Source: Polynucleobacter sp. MWH-UH2A (GTDB lineage: Bacteria > Pseudomonadota > Gammaproteobacteria > Burkholderiales > Burkholderiaceae). Taken from it: a stretch of 64,000 nt of DNA. The stretch is from NCBI RefSeq assembly GCF_018687195.1, contig NZ_CP061321.1, positions 992,001 through 1,056,000 of the forward strand, read 5' to 3'. The notes below the pieces were generated by a model that made no database searches, was not told where the DNA came from, and saw nothing but the letters and a program-made list of their open reading frames with translations. Of this stretch, positions 31,297 through 41,236 are shown piece by piece (the stretch's first letter is position 1; each line of letters begins with the position of its first letter). Both the position numbers and the translations under genes were made by a program.

Positions 31297-31953
31297 ATGC
31301 ATCAAAAACAGATAACCAAACTAATTGAAAAATGTACCTTAATTGGTCTATTTTGCCTGTTATTTATCCTAAGCTCTTGGGTGCATGCCAACCCCACCAT
31401 TCTGATCATGGGGGATAGCCTTTCTGCTGAATATGGCTTGCCACGAGGAACTGGCTGGGTCAGGCTTCTCGAACAGGATCTGCGCAAAAACGAGAGTCCC
31501 TGGTCTGTGTTTAATGCCAGCATTAGTGGTGAGACTAGCTCAGGTGGCTTAACAAGACTGCCTTCTCTCTTGCAAGCGAAAAAACCATCGATTGTATTTT
31601 TAGAGTTGGGTGGAAATGATACTCTGCGCGGTCTAACGATAGAACAAACCAAGGAGAATTTGCGCAAAATGATTCTCCTCTCAAAAAAATCAGGCGCAAA
31701 AGTCCTTTTATTTGGAATGCAAATCCCACCAAACTACGGTCAACAATATGCCAAGCAATTTAAAGATCTGTACCCAGCATTAGCCTCGCAGGAAGCCGTT
31801 CAATTACTGCCATTCTTTTTAGAGGGTGTTGCTCAGCATAAGGAGTTATTTCAGTCAGACAATATTCACCCGAATGTGGATGCTCAACCCATCCTTTTAA
31901 AAAACGTATGGGGCGCTATGGCCCCATATCAATCACTATTACTGCGAAAGTAA
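31297..31953 (+). CDS. tesA: Periplasmic SGNH arylesterase / acyl-CoA thioesterase I
   Basis: 218 aa. Signal peptide 1-31 (ending V-H-A-N), then the SGNH blocks: G-D-S-L-S with nucleophile Ser41, the Gly block near I-S-G-E-T-S-S-G, G-G-N-D, and D-N-I-H-P-N with the catalytic Asp and His. TesA hydrolyses acyl-CoA and aryl or phospholipid esters in the periplasm. Divergent from the ABC ATPase gene as in E. coli. Confidence 0.92.
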   Translation: MHQKQITKLIEKCTLIGLFCLLFILSSWVHANPTILIMGDSLSAEYGLPRGTGWVRLLEQDLRKNESPWSVFNASISGETSSGGLTRLPSLLQAKKPSIVFLELGGNDTLRGLTIEQTKENLRKMILLSKKSGAKVLLFGMQIPPNYGQQYAKQFKDLYPALASQEAVQLLPFFLEGVAQHKELFQSDNIHPNVDAQPILLKNVWGAMAPYQSLLLRK

Positions 31954-31961
31954 CAACTAGA

Positions 31962-33425
31962 TTAGCTTCCGGAGCTACTAGACATAGGCTTAAGTGGGTT
32001 AATCACTTTTACGCCAGCTGCATCGCGCCAGTAAGCCATGAATCCAGCAAACTCAGACTGAGCTGCTAAAGCCTGTATTTGTTGGGCTTGAGCCTTATGC
32101 ACTTTGGCATCCGCTCCACTCGGCTGACGAACTTGATCAACCCGATACAGTGTTGCTCCCACACCAGGATTATTTACTGAAACCACGGCAGGGAATTTAT
32201 CAGGGTTAATAGACATTACATCGTCCATGGCCAAACCAACTAAATTGTTAGGCTTGTTGCGAGATACCCAGACTGGCGCAGTAAATCCAGACGCATTTTT
32301 TGGGTCTTTTTCGAGTGCAGAATACTTCTCAGCAGCTGCAGCAACAGCCAATTTTTCTGCCGCACGCTGACTAACTTGTCGCTTTACTTCGCTTGCAACA
32401 TCTTTATACGGGAGTATTTGCGCCGGATGAAAAGTAACAACGCGTGCCGATACAAATACACCAGGTGCAGTTTGAACGGCTTCAGTATTCCTTTTGTTTT
32501 TAAGCGCTTCATCACCAAAAAGAGCTTGAACTACTTTGGGATTTGCCAAAGGATGGTCTTTGGATACGCCAGATGGACCAGAGCGCGTCATGCCCTTTTG
32601 ACTTTGAACTGTTAATTTCAGCTTATCGGCAGCCGGCTTCAAGCTGTCAGATTGGTCATAGGTCATATTCGCAAATTGATCTGCCTTCTCGCTAAATGCC
32701 TTGGCGTCCTCCTTGGGGTCAGCCTTTAAAACAATATATTCAACATCAACAAACTCAGGGCTTTCAAATAATTTACTGTTGGCGTTATAAAAAGCCTGCA
32801 GCTCTTCTTGTGAAGGATTTACCTTACTCAAATAATCCTTTGCATTAAAAGATAAAGACTGAACTTGACGCTCGGTTTCATAAAGCGTGGAGATGATTTC
32901 AGATAATTTAGGGGTGCCAATTTCAGTCCGCGCAACAGAGTTCACTAGCTGGTTAATCTTCAAATCAAATGCTTGGCTTGCGTAGAATTGCTCTTCATTT
33001 AAACCATTGCTGGCGAGTAACTGTTTAAAACGAACATCATCAAAACTGCCGTCTTGACGATACAAGGCACGAATTTGCGGAATACTCTGCAAGCTTTTAA
33101 TCAGCGCTTCCTTGCCAACCTGTAAGCGTAAATTTTGCACGGCAAAACCTAGAATTCTCTGTTGGAGCAATTCATTTAATATGGCCTGACGAAATTGCAG
33201 GCTTTGCGCAATCTGTAAATTGCCTCCAACTCTCTCAGCTTGTCGTTTGGCTGCGTTATCCACTTCTTGAGCGGTAATAGGCTTACCACTTACCTTCACC
33301 AAGTCTGTTTCCTTATCCATAAAACTGGAATAACTGGAAATTCCAAACATCACAAAAGATGGGACGATGAACAGCATCAAAACTAATTGAAGAATTTTTT
33401 GATGCTTACGAACGGTATCAAACAT
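31962..33425 (-). CDS. ppiD: PpiD-type periplasmic chaperone lacking the parvulin domain
   Basis: 487-aa inner-membrane-anchored chaperone. A short cytoplasmic end, one transmembrane helix (12-35) and the SurA-like N-terminal domain (about 38-215) are typical of PpiD. PpiD proteins are usually over 600 aa, with a parvulin-like domain next. Here the chain passes from V-D-V-E-Y-I-V-L at 226-233 directly to the C-terminal region F-S-E-K-A-D-Q-F-A-N at 244-253, and no G-G-D-L-G-type parvulin motif is present. So it may act only as a holdase or YfgM/SecYEG partner. Frame is intact. Located downstream of tRNA-Val. Confidence 0.8.
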   Translation of the reverse strand: MFDTVRKHQKILQLVLMLFIVPSFVMFGISSYSSFMDKETDLVKVSGKPITAQEVDNAAKRQAERVGGNLQIAQSLQFRQAILNELLQQRILGFAVQNLRLQVGKEALIKSLQSIPQIRALYRQDGSFDDVRFKQLLASNGLNEEQFYASQAFDLKINQLVNSVARTEIGTPKLSEIISTLYETERQVQSLSFNAKDYLSKVNPSQEELQAFYNANSKLFESPEFVDVEYIVLKADPKEDAKAFSEKADQFANMTYDQSDSLKPAADKLKLTVQSQKGMTRSGPSGVSKDHPLANPKVVQALFGDEALKNKRNTEAVQTAPGVFVSARVVTFHPAQILPYKDVASEVKRQVSQRAAEKLAVAAAAEKYSALEKDPKNASGFTAPVWVSRNKPNNLVGLAMDDVMSINPDKFPAVVSVNNPGVGATLYRVDQVRQPSGADAKVHKAQAQQIQALAAQSEFAGFMAYWRDAAGVKVINPLKPMSSSSGS

Positions 33426-33534
33426 GAATTATTTCGCTAGTAAAGTTAGGCAATAAGGTGCACAACTATGAGATTTTACTAGGCTAATCAGGATTCAGAG
33501 GAGAAAGCCCAGAACAGGCTTCAATGGTAAATTT

Positions 33535-33610
33535 TGGTGGGCGCTGAGAGGCTCGAACTCCCGACATTCTGCGTGTAAGGCAGACGCTCTACCAACTGAG
33601 CTAAGCGCCC
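33535..33610 (-). tRNA. tRNA-Val (TAC)
   Basis: Minus-strand cloverleaf with acceptor GGGCGCT/AGCGCCC, anticodon TAC in C-T-T-A-C-A-C, T-arm G-A-G-T-T-C-G-A-G-C-C and encoded CCA. 76 nt. A possible -10 TACAAT lies at 33629-33634, just upstream. Sits between lon and ppiD. Confidence 0.95.
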
Positions 33611-33654
33611 CAAAACATTACAGGTGAGATTGTAACCTAAGCGTGGATTTTTTG

Positions 33655-33700
33655 ATGAAAACCCGCCAAACCCAGCTTGTTTAACAGCTAGGCTTGGCGC
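33655..33700 (-). terminator. Terminator of lon
   Basis: On the minus strand, 22 bases after the lon stop, CGCCAA ... TTGGCG arms (33664-33699) enclose further pairing of AGCT with AGCT. GGGTTTT follows. It is a long, slightly imperfect stem with a short T-run, consistent with an intrinsic terminator that separates lon from tRNA-Val. Confidence 0.6.
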
Positions 33701-33721
33701 ATAAATCCTCTAAATAGGTGC

Positions 33722-36154
33722 CTAGTGCTTAAGCACTTTACTCGACGCGGCAGCCTCAGAAGCTTTGCTTGCTTCAGCGGCCTTCTTAGCCAACTCCTCA
33801 GGCGTGAGCTCTGGAAGCGACTCTGGCATACGTTCCAAGGCCAGTTCCAATACCTTATCAATCCAACGCACAGGAACAATTTCAATTGCATTCTTGACGT
33901 TATCTGGAATATCAATCAAATCCTTTACGTTTTCCTCGGGGATCAAGGCCAATTTGATTCCACCACGATGCGCAGCCAGCAATTTTTCCTTCAAGCCACC
34001 GATAGGCAGAACTTCGCCACGTAAGGTAATTTCACCCGTCATAGCTACATCAGATCGAATCGGTATTCCTGTGAAAACTGAAACCAAAGCTGTAGTGATC
34101 GCAATACCTGCTGACGGACCGTCTTTAGGGGTAGCACCATCTGGGAAGTGAATGTGGATATCTTTCTTCTCAAATGATTCATCTTCGATGCCAAGTCTTC
34201 TTGCTCGTGAACGAACCACTGTACGAGCAGCTTCAACAGACTCCTTCATGACATCGCCAATCGAACCCGTTCTAGTGATCACACCCTTACCTGGCATCAC
34301 AGCAGCCTCGATCGTCAAAAGATCGCCACCGACCTCAGTCCACGCAAGTCCTGTAACTTGCCCTACTTGGTTCTCTTTGCCTGCTAAACCGAAGTCAAAC
34401 ATGCGTACCGACAAGAACTTCTCCAAATTTTCAGCATTAACAACCACTGGAGCAGCTTCTTTCTTCAACAGCAGTAACTTCACTACCTTACGGCAGATCT
34501 TGCTGATTTCTCTCTCTAAAGAACGTACGCCAGCTTCGCGCGTGTAGTAGCGAATCATATTGCGTACAGCACTGTCTTCAATCTTTAACTCATCCTTCTT
34601 CAAACCATTATTTTTGATTTGTTTTGGAATTAAATAATTAACAGCAATGCTTGTCTTTTCATCCTCTGTATAGCCCGCTAGACGAATAATCTCCAGACGA
34701 TCCAGTAATGGACCAGGAATATTTAATGAATTCGAGGTCGCTACAAACATCACATCTGATAAGTCAAAATCCACCTCAACATAGTGATCTTGGAAAGTGT
34801 GATTCTGCTCAGGATCTAATACTTCCAGCAAAGCACTAGCAGGGTCTCCGCGGAAGTCCATACCCATCTTATCAACTTCATCCAAAAGGAATAATGGATT
34901 GCGGACGCCTACTTTTGTAAGGCTAGTCAAAATCTTGCCAGGCATAGACCCAATGTAGGTTCGACGGTGACCACGAATTTCAGATTCATCTCGCACACCA
35001 CCTAAGGCCATGCGCACAAACTTGCGGTTAGTTGCTCGCGCGATGGATTGACCCAAAGAGGTCTTACCTACACCAGGAGGCCCAACCAAGCAAAGGATTG
35101 GAGCTTTAACGCGATCAACTCGTTGTTGGACCGCGAGATATTCCAAGATGCGCTCTTTAACTTTATCTAAACCATAATGATCTTCATCTAATACCTTTTC
35201 GGCATTAGACAGATCGTTATTGATCTTGGTCTTTTTCTTCCATGGAAGATTAACGAGCGTATCAATAAAGTTACGTATCACGGTGGCCTCTGCAGACATT
35301 GGTGACATTAACTTTAGTTTCTTAAGCTCAGACTCGGCCTTTTTAAGTGCTTCCTTAGGCATACGAGCAGCTTTAATGCGCTTCTCTAGCTCCTCAAGAT
35401 CTGCGCCCTCTTCACCTTCTCCCAACTCTTTTTGAATGGCTTTGACCTGTTCATTCAAGTAGTACTCGCGCTGACTCTTTTCCATCTGGCGTTTTACACG
35501 ACCACGGATGCGCTTCTCCACTTGAAGGATATCGATTTCGCTTTCAAGGTCTGCCAAGAGACTTTCGAGACGCGCAACGACATCTGTCATCTCAAGCAAT
35601 TTCTGCTTTTGCTCAAGCTTAACCGGCAAATGTGCACAGATAGTGTCTGCTAAACGGCTTGGGTCATCAATACCACCTAAAGAAGAGAGAATCTCTTGAG
35701 GCACTTTCTTATTTAGCTTCACATATTGATCGAACTGCGCCATGATGGCACGACGCAAGGCTTCTGTCTCATGCGCATCAACTGCGTTGATCGCAGTAGG
35801 AGTAGCTTCGCAATTGAAATATCCAAGACTATCTTCAATTTGACTTACTTCAGCACGCTGCACGCCTTCAACAAGAACCTTTACAGTTCCATCTGGCAAT
35901 TTCAGCATCTGCAAAATATTGGCAATACAACCAACCTCATAGAGGTCTTCAATTCCCGGCTCATCTTTAGCAGCAGTTTTTTGAGCTACCAACAGAACAT
36001 TTTTTCCAGTCTCCATGGCAGCTTCAAGCGCTTTGATGGATTTTGGACGTCCCACGAAGAGTGGAATCACCATATGAGGAAACACCACGACATCCCTTAA
36101 TGGGAGCAATGGCAATTGAATCGGTTCAGAGGGTAGTAATAAGTGGCCAGGCAT
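33722..36154 (-). CDS. lon: ATP-dependent protease Lon
   Basis: 810-aa AAA+ serine protease of the cytoplasm that degrades misfolded and regulatory proteins. N-terminal substrate domain (P-L-L-P-L-R-D-V-V-V-F-P), Walker A G-P-P-G-V-G-K-T, and the catalytic dyad Ser in P-K-D-G-P-S-A-G and Lys in I-G-G-L-K-E-K are present. Upstream is a heat-shock-type promoter, and clpX ends in its own terminator, so lon is a separate transcription unit behind tig-clpP-clpX. Confidence 0.97.
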   Translation of the reverse strand: MPGHLLLPSEPIQLPLLPLRDVVVFPHMVIPLFVGRPKSIKALEAAMETGKNVLLVAQKTAAKDEPGIEDLYEVGCIANILQMLKLPDGTVKVLVEGVQRAEVSQIEDSLGYFNCEATPTAINAVDAHETEALRRAIMAQFDQYVKLNKKVPQEILSSLGGIDDPSRLADTICAHLPVKLEQKQKLLEMTDVVARLESLLADLESEIDILQVEKRIRGRVKRQMEKSQREYYLNEQVKAIQKELGEGEEGADLEELEKRIKAARMPKEALKKAESELKKLKLMSPMSAEATVIRNFIDTLVNLPWKKKTKINNDLSNAEKVLDEDHYGLDKVKERILEYLAVQQRVDRVKAPILCLVGPPGVGKTSLGQSIARATNRKFVRMALGGVRDESEIRGHRRTYIGSMPGKILTSLTKVGVRNPLFLLDEVDKMGMDFRGDPASALLEVLDPEQNHTFQDHYVEVDFDLSDVMFVATSNSLNIPGPLLDRLEIIRLAGYTEDEKTSIAVNYLIPKQIKNNGLKKDELKIEDSAVRNMIRYYTREAGVRSLEREISKICRKVVKLLLLKKEAAPVVVNAENLEKFLSVRMFDFGLAGKENQVGQVTGLAWTEVGGDLLTIEAAVMPGKGVITRTGSIGDVMKESVEAARTVVRSRARRLGIEDESFEKKDIHIHFPDGATPKDGPSAGIAITTALVSVFTGIPIRSDVAMTGEITLRGEVLPIGGLKEKLLAAHRGGIKLALIPEENVKDLIDIPDNVKNAIEIVPVRWIDKVLELALERMPESLPELTPEELAKKAAEASKASEAAASSKVLKH

Positions 36155-36256
36155 AAAGGCAATTCCTCCAAGTAATTAATCCTCAAGCGTCCTATCTAGT
36201 ATTTTTATGTTGCTGAACCACTAAATAGAGACAATATTCTTGAGTAGCATACTACC

Positions 36257-36285
36257 TATATGGGTAGTAGTTTTAGAAATTCAAG
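36257..36285 (-). promoter_or_regulatory. Sigma-32-type heat-shock promoter of lon
   Basis: The minus strand reads CTTGAAT (36279-36285), a 14-base spacer, then CCCATATA (36257-36264), close to the E. coli sigma-32 consensus CTTGAAA and CCCCATNT. It lies about 100 bases before the lon start. A seven-base inverted repeat (36250-36269) covers the -10 element. Confidence 0.6.
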
Positions 36286-36298
36286 GGAAAAAAGTGCG

Positions 36299-36325
36299 AA
36301 AAATGGGCAAAAATGCCCAAAAAAT
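36299..36325 (-). terminator. Terminator of clpX
   Basis: 25 bases after the clpX stop the minus strand forms TGGGCA-TTTT-TGCCCA (36304-36319), followed by a run of T residues. It ends the tig-clpP-clpX unit before the lon promoter. Confidence 0.75.
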
Positions 36326-36343
36326 AGCGAAAACCCTAAGAAT

Positions 36344-37702
36344 TTAAGCTTTTTTGCTTAAATCAGGCTGCTCTAAGTCCTGCTTATAGACCAAAAGTGG
36401 CTTTCCACCTTCAGCAATGCAAGATTCATCAATAACGACTTTTTGAACATTCTTTAAAGAAGGCAGGTCGTACATCACATCCATTAAAGAACCTTCTAGG
36501 ATAGATCTTAGGCCGCGAGCGCCTGTTTTGCGCGCAATAGCCTTCTTCGCGATTGCAGAGAGGGCTTCGCGGCGCACCTCGAGCTCAGAGCCTTCCATGG
36601 TCAAAAGGGCTTGATATTGCTTTACCAGTGCATTTTTTGGCTCGGTCAAAATGGCAATTAATGCTGCCTCATCCAGTTGTGCCAAAGTGGCCACCACTGG
36701 CAAGCGACCAATCAACTCTGGAATTAAGCCGAACTTGATCAAGTCTTCTGGCTCAACTTCTAGCAATAGATCGCTTACACCGCGGTCATCTTTACCAGGA
36801 ACGGTTGCATTGAAACCAATACCCGTCTTAGCGGTACGTTGTTGAATGACCTTTTCTAAGCCATCAAATGCACCACCACAGATGAAAAGAATATTAGTGG
36901 TGTCAACCTGCAGAAAATCTTGGTTAGGATGTTTGCGTCCACCTTGAGGTGGCACCGATGCCATGGTGCCCTCAACCAATTTCAATAAAGCCTGTTGAAC
37001 TCCCTCACCTGATACGTCACGGGTAATGGATGGATTATCTGATTTACGTGAAATCTTATCAATCTCATCAATGTAAACAATGCCACGCTGGGCTTTCTCT
37101 ACGTTGTAATCACAAGCTTGTAGTAATTTTTGGATGATGTTCTCTACATCCTCACCAACATAACCAGCTTCAGTTAAGGTCGTTGCATCAGCCATCACAA
37201 AGGGAACATCCAGCATACGAGCTAATGTTTGGGCTAACAACGTCTTACCAGAGCCCGTAGGTCCAATCAACAGAATATTGCTCTTTGCTAACTCAACGCC
37301 ATCAACGATTGCTTTTGCAGGTGCCTTAGATTCTTTTTTATCGGTTGCCTCCACAGGCTTGCCATCTTTATCCAACTTCTCTTTTTTCGGCTTTGGCAAA
37401 TACTGCAAACGCTTGTAATGGTTGTACACAGCTACAGCCAAGGTCTTTTTCGCCTGATCCTGACCAATGACGTATTGATCTAAGTTCTCACGAATTTGAT
37501 GTGGCGTAGGCAAAGAATCATCGCCCTCTTCTTTAGGAAGCTTAGCAATTTCTTCTTGAATAATATCGGTGCAAAGATCAATGCACTCATCACAGATAAA
37601 TACAGATGGACCGGCAATCAGCTTTTTTACCTCGTGCTGACTCTTGCCGCAGAAAGAGCAATACAGTACCTTATCGCCAGAATTTGCTGTTGTATCGCTC
37701 AA
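36344..37702 (-). CDS. clpX: ATP-dependent Clp protease ATPase subunit ClpX
   Basis: 452-aa AAA+ unfoldase that feeds substrates to ClpP. The N-terminal zinc domain has C-S-F-C and C-D-E-C, then Walker A G-P-T-G-S-G-K-T, Walker B V-Y-I-D-E-I-D and the ClpP-binding loop I-G-F. A Lys-rich insert of about 25 residues (near 103-128) sits before the Walker A, longer than in E. coli. Follows clpP, 34 bp away. Confidence 0.97.
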   Translation of the reverse strand: MSDTTANSGDKVLYCSFCGKSQHEVKKLIAGPSVFICDECIDLCTDIIQEEIAKLPKEEGDDSLPTPHQIRENLDQYVIGQDQAKKTLAVAVYNHYKRLQYLPKPKKEKLDKDGKPVEATDKKESKAPAKAIVDGVELAKSNILLIGPTGSGKTLLAQTLARMLDVPFVMADATTLTEAGYVGEDVENIIQKLLQACDYNVEKAQRGIVYIDEIDKISRKSDNPSITRDVSGEGVQQALLKLVEGTMASVPPQGGRKHPNQDFLQVDTTNILFICGGAFDGLEKVIQQRTAKTGIGFNATVPGKDDRGVSDLLLEVEPEDLIKFGLIPELIGRLPVVATLAQLDEAALIAILTEPKNALVKQYQALLTMEGSELEVRREALSAIAKKAIARKTGARGLRSILEGSLMDVMYDLPSLKNVQKVVIDESCIAEGGKPLLVYKQDLEQPDLSKKA

Positions 37703-37736
37703 TGTATTTACCCAAAGAGTATTTAAATAGATTTGC

Positions 37737-38366
37737 TTAAGGACGCTTTTCGATAACCGTATCGATCAAACCATATTCACGAGCTTGTTCAGCAGACATG
37801 AAGTTATCGCGATCTGTATCTTTAGCAATGGTTTCAATTGATTGACCAGTGCGATCAGCCAAAATTTTGTTGAGGCGCTCACGCAAATACAAAATTTCAC
37901 GAGCTTGAATTTCAATATCGGAAGCTTGACCACGTGCACCACCCAATGGCTGGTGAATCATTACTCGTGAATTTGGTAATGCAAAGCGCTTACCTTTTTC
38001 ACCTGCGCACAATAAAAAAGCACCCATGCTTGCAGCCATGCCCATACACAAGGTGCTCACATGCGGCTTAATAAACTGCATGGTGTCATAGATAGCTAAA
38101 CCCGCAGAAACCGAGCCGCCAGGTGAATTAATGTACAAAGAAATATCTTTGTCTGGATTTTCGCTTTCCAAAAACAATAATTGGGCAATAACAAGATTGG
38201 CTGTCTGATCGTTAACTTCCCCGACCAAGAACACAACGCGCTCACGCAAAAGACGTGAGTAGATATCGTAAGCACGCTCACCACGACCAGAGGTCTCAAT
38301 AACCATCGGAACCAAACCCAGACCTTTTGGCTCTAGACTTTCAGCTTGTAAATGGCTTTGACTCAT
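37737..38366 (-). CDS. clpP: ATP-dependent Clp protease proteolytic subunit
   Basis: 209-aa serine protease subunit that assembles as two heptameric rings with ClpX or ClpA. The active-site Ser is in G-M-A-A-S-M-G-A and the His in M-I-H-Q-P, with R-D-N-F-M-S near the C-terminus. Normal length. Middle of the tig-clpP-clpX operon. Confidence 0.97.
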   Translation of the reverse strand: MSQSHLQAESLEPKGLGLVPMVIETSGRGERAYDIYSRLLRERVVFLVGEVNDQTANLVIAQLLFLESENPDKDISLYINSPGGSVSAGLAIYDTMQFIKPHVSTLCMGMAASMGAFLLCAGEKGKRFALPNSRVMIHQPLGGARGQASDIEIQAREILYLRERLNKILADRTGQSIETIAKDTDRDNFMSAEQAREYGLIDTVIEKRP

Positions 38367-38391
38367 TTAAGACCCCTTTTTAATAATTGAA

Positions 38392-39729
38392 TTAGTTTAG
38401 CTTGCTTAATTCTTCGAAGCTAATTGCTTTTTCATTTACCTTGGCAAGTGATGTGAAATGCTTAATGACGTTGTCTTCAAGCACCAAGTTCTCAATATCT
38501 TTTAAACGACTTGGATTGCTATAGAACCAACGTACCACTTCTTTTGGATCTTCGTAAGTTGCAGCTTGCTCATCAATTTCTGCCTTAATTTGGTCTGCCG
38601 TAGCCGCCAAGTTGTTTTGCTTTACTAAATCACCCAAAATTAAGCCCAAACGCACACGCTTCAGTGCTTGTTCAGCAAAAATCTCCGGTGGGATTGGTGC
38701 GTCTTTTGCATTTGGAACACCGCGCTGCATAAGGTCTTGGCGGGCACCTTCAACCAAACGCTCTTGTTCAGACGACACCAAAGATTTAGGAACATCTAAC
38801 TCGCATAATTCGTTGAGTTTATCCATCACATCATTTTTTAATAAAGAAGTGATGCGACGTTTTACTTCGCGATCTAAATTCTGTTTAACTTCTTCGCGCA
38901 TCTTAGCAACGCCACCTTCAGCAACACCTAAAGAGAGTGCAAATGCATCATCAACTGCTGGCAAATGTGCCCAGTTGACAGATTTCACTGTAATGGTGAA
39001 CTCGGCTGTTTTGCCTGCAACATCCTTGCCGTGATAGTCGGCTGGAAAACTCAATGGGAATGATTTGCTCTCGCCAGCCTTTAGCCCTAAAGTGGCCGCT
39101 TCAAATTCCGGAAGCATGCGTCCTTCGCCTAAAACATATTCAAAGTTTTCTGCTTTACCGCCTGCAAACTCAACGCCATCAATTTTGCCTACGAAATCAA
39201 TCACCACCTGGTCACCGTTTTGTGCGGCCGTATTTGCTCCGCCATCACCATGAGGACCTGCTTCGCCACGTGGATGATAGTGAACTTGCTGCTTACGCAA
39301 TACATCGAGCGCACGATCAATTTCAGCGTCGCCAATTTCAGTTGTGTACTTAGCTACTTCCGCTTTGCTGAAATCACCAATCTTCACCTCGGGCAATACT
39401 TCGAAGAAAGCGTCAAACACAATCGTGTCGGCATCTAACTCACTTTTAGGCTCAAGGCGTGGTTGACCTGCTAACGCAATGCCTTCTTTTTTGCTGTGCT
39501 CAAAAAAGAGTTCAGATGCTTTGTCGAACTGAAGTTCAAAATCAACTTGCATACCATACTGCTTTTCAACCATGTTCTTAGGAACTTTACCTGGACGAAA
39601 GCCAGCCATTTTCATGGTCTTACCAACTTTAGCCAATCTTGCTTCGCGTGCTTTTGCCAAATCAGCGCGAGCAAACTCCAAAGTCATCTTGCGGTCTAAA
39701 GAACCTAAATTTTCTATCTGCACAGCCAT
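38392..39729 (-). CDS. tig: Trigger factor
   Basis: 445-aa ribosome-bound chaperone. The ribosome-docking signature G-F-R-P-G-K-V-P lies near residues 44-51, then an FKBP-like PPIase domain (about 170-255, [10 protein letters not shown]) and the helical C-terminal cradle. First gene of tig-clpP-clpX. It starts 57 bp after tRNA-Leu on the same strand, so read-through from the tRNA is possible. Confidence 0.97.
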   Translation of the reverse strand: MAVQIENLGSLDRKMTLEFARADLAKAREARLAKVGKTMKMAGFRPGKVPKNMVEKQYGMQVDFELQFDKASELFFEHSKKEGIALAGQPRLEPKSELDADTIVFDAFFEVLPEVKIGDFSKAEVAKYTTEIGDAEIDRALDVLRKQQVHYHPRGEAGPHGDGGANTAAQNGDQVVIDFVGKIDGVEFAGGKAENFEYVLGEGRMLPEFEAATLGLKAGESKSFPLSFPADYHGKDVAGKTAEFTITVKSVNWAHLPAVDDAFALSLGVAEGGVAKMREEVKQNLDREVKRRITSLLKNDVMDKLNELCELDVPKSLVSSEQERLVEGARQDLMQRGVPNAKDAPIPPEIFAEQALKRVRLGLILGDLVKQNNLAATADQIKAEIDEQAATYEDPKEVVRWFYSNPSRLKDIENLVLEDNVIKHFTSLAKVNEKAISFEELSKLN

Positions 39730-39786
39730 TCTCGTCTCTTAATTGAAGATCAGGAAATATGAAGTCCAAGCCAAGTAGTAATCTTG

Positions 39787-39873
39787 TGGTGCGAGGAGGG
39801 GGACTCGAACCCCCACACCATTTCTGGCGTCAGGACCTAAACCTGGTGCGTCTACCAATTTCGCCATCCTCGC
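39787..39873 (-). tRNA. tRNA-Leu (TAG)
   Basis: Minus-strand class II tRNA of 87 nt with acceptor GCGAGGA/TCCTCGC, anticodon TAG in G-T-T-T-A-G-G-T, a long variable arm and encoded CCA. Directly upstream of tig. Confidence 0.95.
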
Positions 39874-39952
39874 GAATTCCGCAAACACTGCCAAGCTTAA
39901 ACTTCACTCTAAAGACCGTAATTCTACAATGTTTAGGGTTTTAGAGACGGTT

Positions 39953-40456
39953 TTAGGCCTTATAGAGCAAAGCCACCGCATGGACGGCGATACCCTCACC
40001 CCGCCCCAAATGCCCTAGGGATTCGTTAGTTTTAGCCTTGAGGTTGATATGGCTGGGAGTTACGGCCAAGTCAGTAGCGATATTTCGAAGCATTTCAGGC
40101 AAATATCCCGCTAGTTTTGGCTTTTGGCAAATGATGGTGGCATCAACATTGCCCACATGGTAGCCAGCCGCTTGCACTTTTTGCAAAGCGGCTCTCAATA
40201 AAATCCGGCTATCCATATCTTTAAATTGAGGGTCATCATCCGGGAATAATTGGCCAATATCATTGAGACCCGCAGCCCCCAATAAAGCATCGGTTAATGC
40301 ATGCAATAAGGCATCGGCATCAGAGTGACCTAGCAAACCTTTTTCATAAGGGATGTGAATGCCACCTAAAATTAACTTACGGCCAGCAACCAAGGCATGA
40401 ACGTCATAACCCTGACCAATACGAAATTGGGGAATGTGAATATTTGTTTGCGTCAT
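39953..40456 (-). CDS. ispF: 2-C-methyl-D-erythritol 2,4-cyclodiphosphate synthase
   Basis: 167 aa. Fifth step of the MEP isoprenoid pathway, forming the cyclic diphosphate. The metal site G-x-D-V-H is seen as G-Y-D-V-H-A-L near 18-24, with H-S-D-A-D, F-P-D-D-D and K-A-K-T-N-E downstream. Normal length. Follows ispD by 10 bp, and the two work in the same pathway. Confidence 0.96.
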   Translation of the reverse strand: MTQTNIHIPQFRIGQGYDVHALVAGRKLILGGIHIPYEKGLLGHSDADALLHALTDALLGAAGLNDIGQLFPDDDPQFKDMDSRILLRAALQKVQAAGYHVGNVDATIICQKPKLAGYLPEMLRNIATDLAVTPSHINLKAKTNESLGHLGRGEGIAVHAVALLYKA

Positions 40457-40466
40457 ATCAAATAGC

Positions 40467-41213
40467 TTAGCTCAATAAGAGTTGCATGAGATCCCAATCT
40501 GCGGGGTGCGTCACTTTGAAATTTCGGGTTGCGCCCTCAATCAACAACGGTTTCTCGCCAGCTAGCTCCATCGCGCTCGCCTCATCCGTCACATCAGACT
40601 CTTGACGAATGGCCTCCTCTAAAGCCGCATGTAGATTTCTTAGACCAAACATTTGAGGAGTTTGCGCTTGCCATAAGTGCTCGCGTGGAATCGTCTTCAC
40701 GGAATGCGGAAAGTTTCCAGCAACAACAGAGTTGAGATCGGCTTGCTTCAATGTATCCGCCAAAGGCATCGCCAGCAAGCCTCCAGAACACGTACCTTGA
40801 ACGGCCTTTATCAGTTTTTCAATCAAGGCTGGAGTAATTCCAGGCCGTGCTGCATCATGCACCAATACCCAGTCTTCCGAGTGGATTCCTGCATGCATTA
40901 ATGCAGCTAATGTATTGCGCACTGTTTCTTGTCTAGTAGACCCACCTGTTGGCAGAAAATTAATGGGCTTACCGATATTAGATATGCCCTTCAAAATGGG
41001 ATGATCAATAAAGTGCGGTGAAACACCCACCCAAATAGACTCAATCTGCGGACATTGAGCAAACGCACTTAATGCATACGCCAGCATAGGCTTGCCGGCT
41101 AATTGCTGAAATTGCTTTGGTAGCTCACCACCTAACCGAGAACCAGTACCGGCAGTTGGCAAAACTGCGTGGCAACGATTGGATTGATTTGGCGCTTGGT
41201 TTCCAGTGCTCAT
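40467..41213 (-). CDS. ispD: 2-C-methyl-D-erythritol 4-phosphate cytidylyltransferase
   Basis: 248 aa from the ATG at 41213; the longer frame to 41261 overlaps the start of mfd and carries non-conserved residues. Transfers CMP to methylerythritol phosphate in the MEP pathway. The nucleotide-binding motif [12 protein letters not shown]-x-P-K-Q is at the N-terminus, and V-H-D-A-A-R-P follows. Co-transcribed with ispF; 23 bp separate it from the divergent mfd start. Confidence 0.94.
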   Translation of the reverse strand: MSTGNQAPNQSNRCHAVLPTAGTGSRLGGELPKQFQQLAGKPMLAYALSAFAQCPQIESIWVGVSPHFIDHPILKGISNIGKPINFLPTGGSTRQETVRNTLAALMHAGIHSEDWVLVHDAARPGITPALIEKLIKAVQGTCSGGLLAMPLADTLKQADLNSVVAGNFPHSVKTIPREHLWQAQTPQMFGLRNLHAALEEAIRQESDVTDEASAMELAGEKPLLIEGATRNFKVTHPADWDLMQLLLS

Positions 41214-41236
41214 ACCTGATTCTATAATGAGCCTAG

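Noticed and set aside
34152-34547. A 131-aa open frame opposite lon
   Set aside because: Shadow of the conserved lon gene, no independent evidence.
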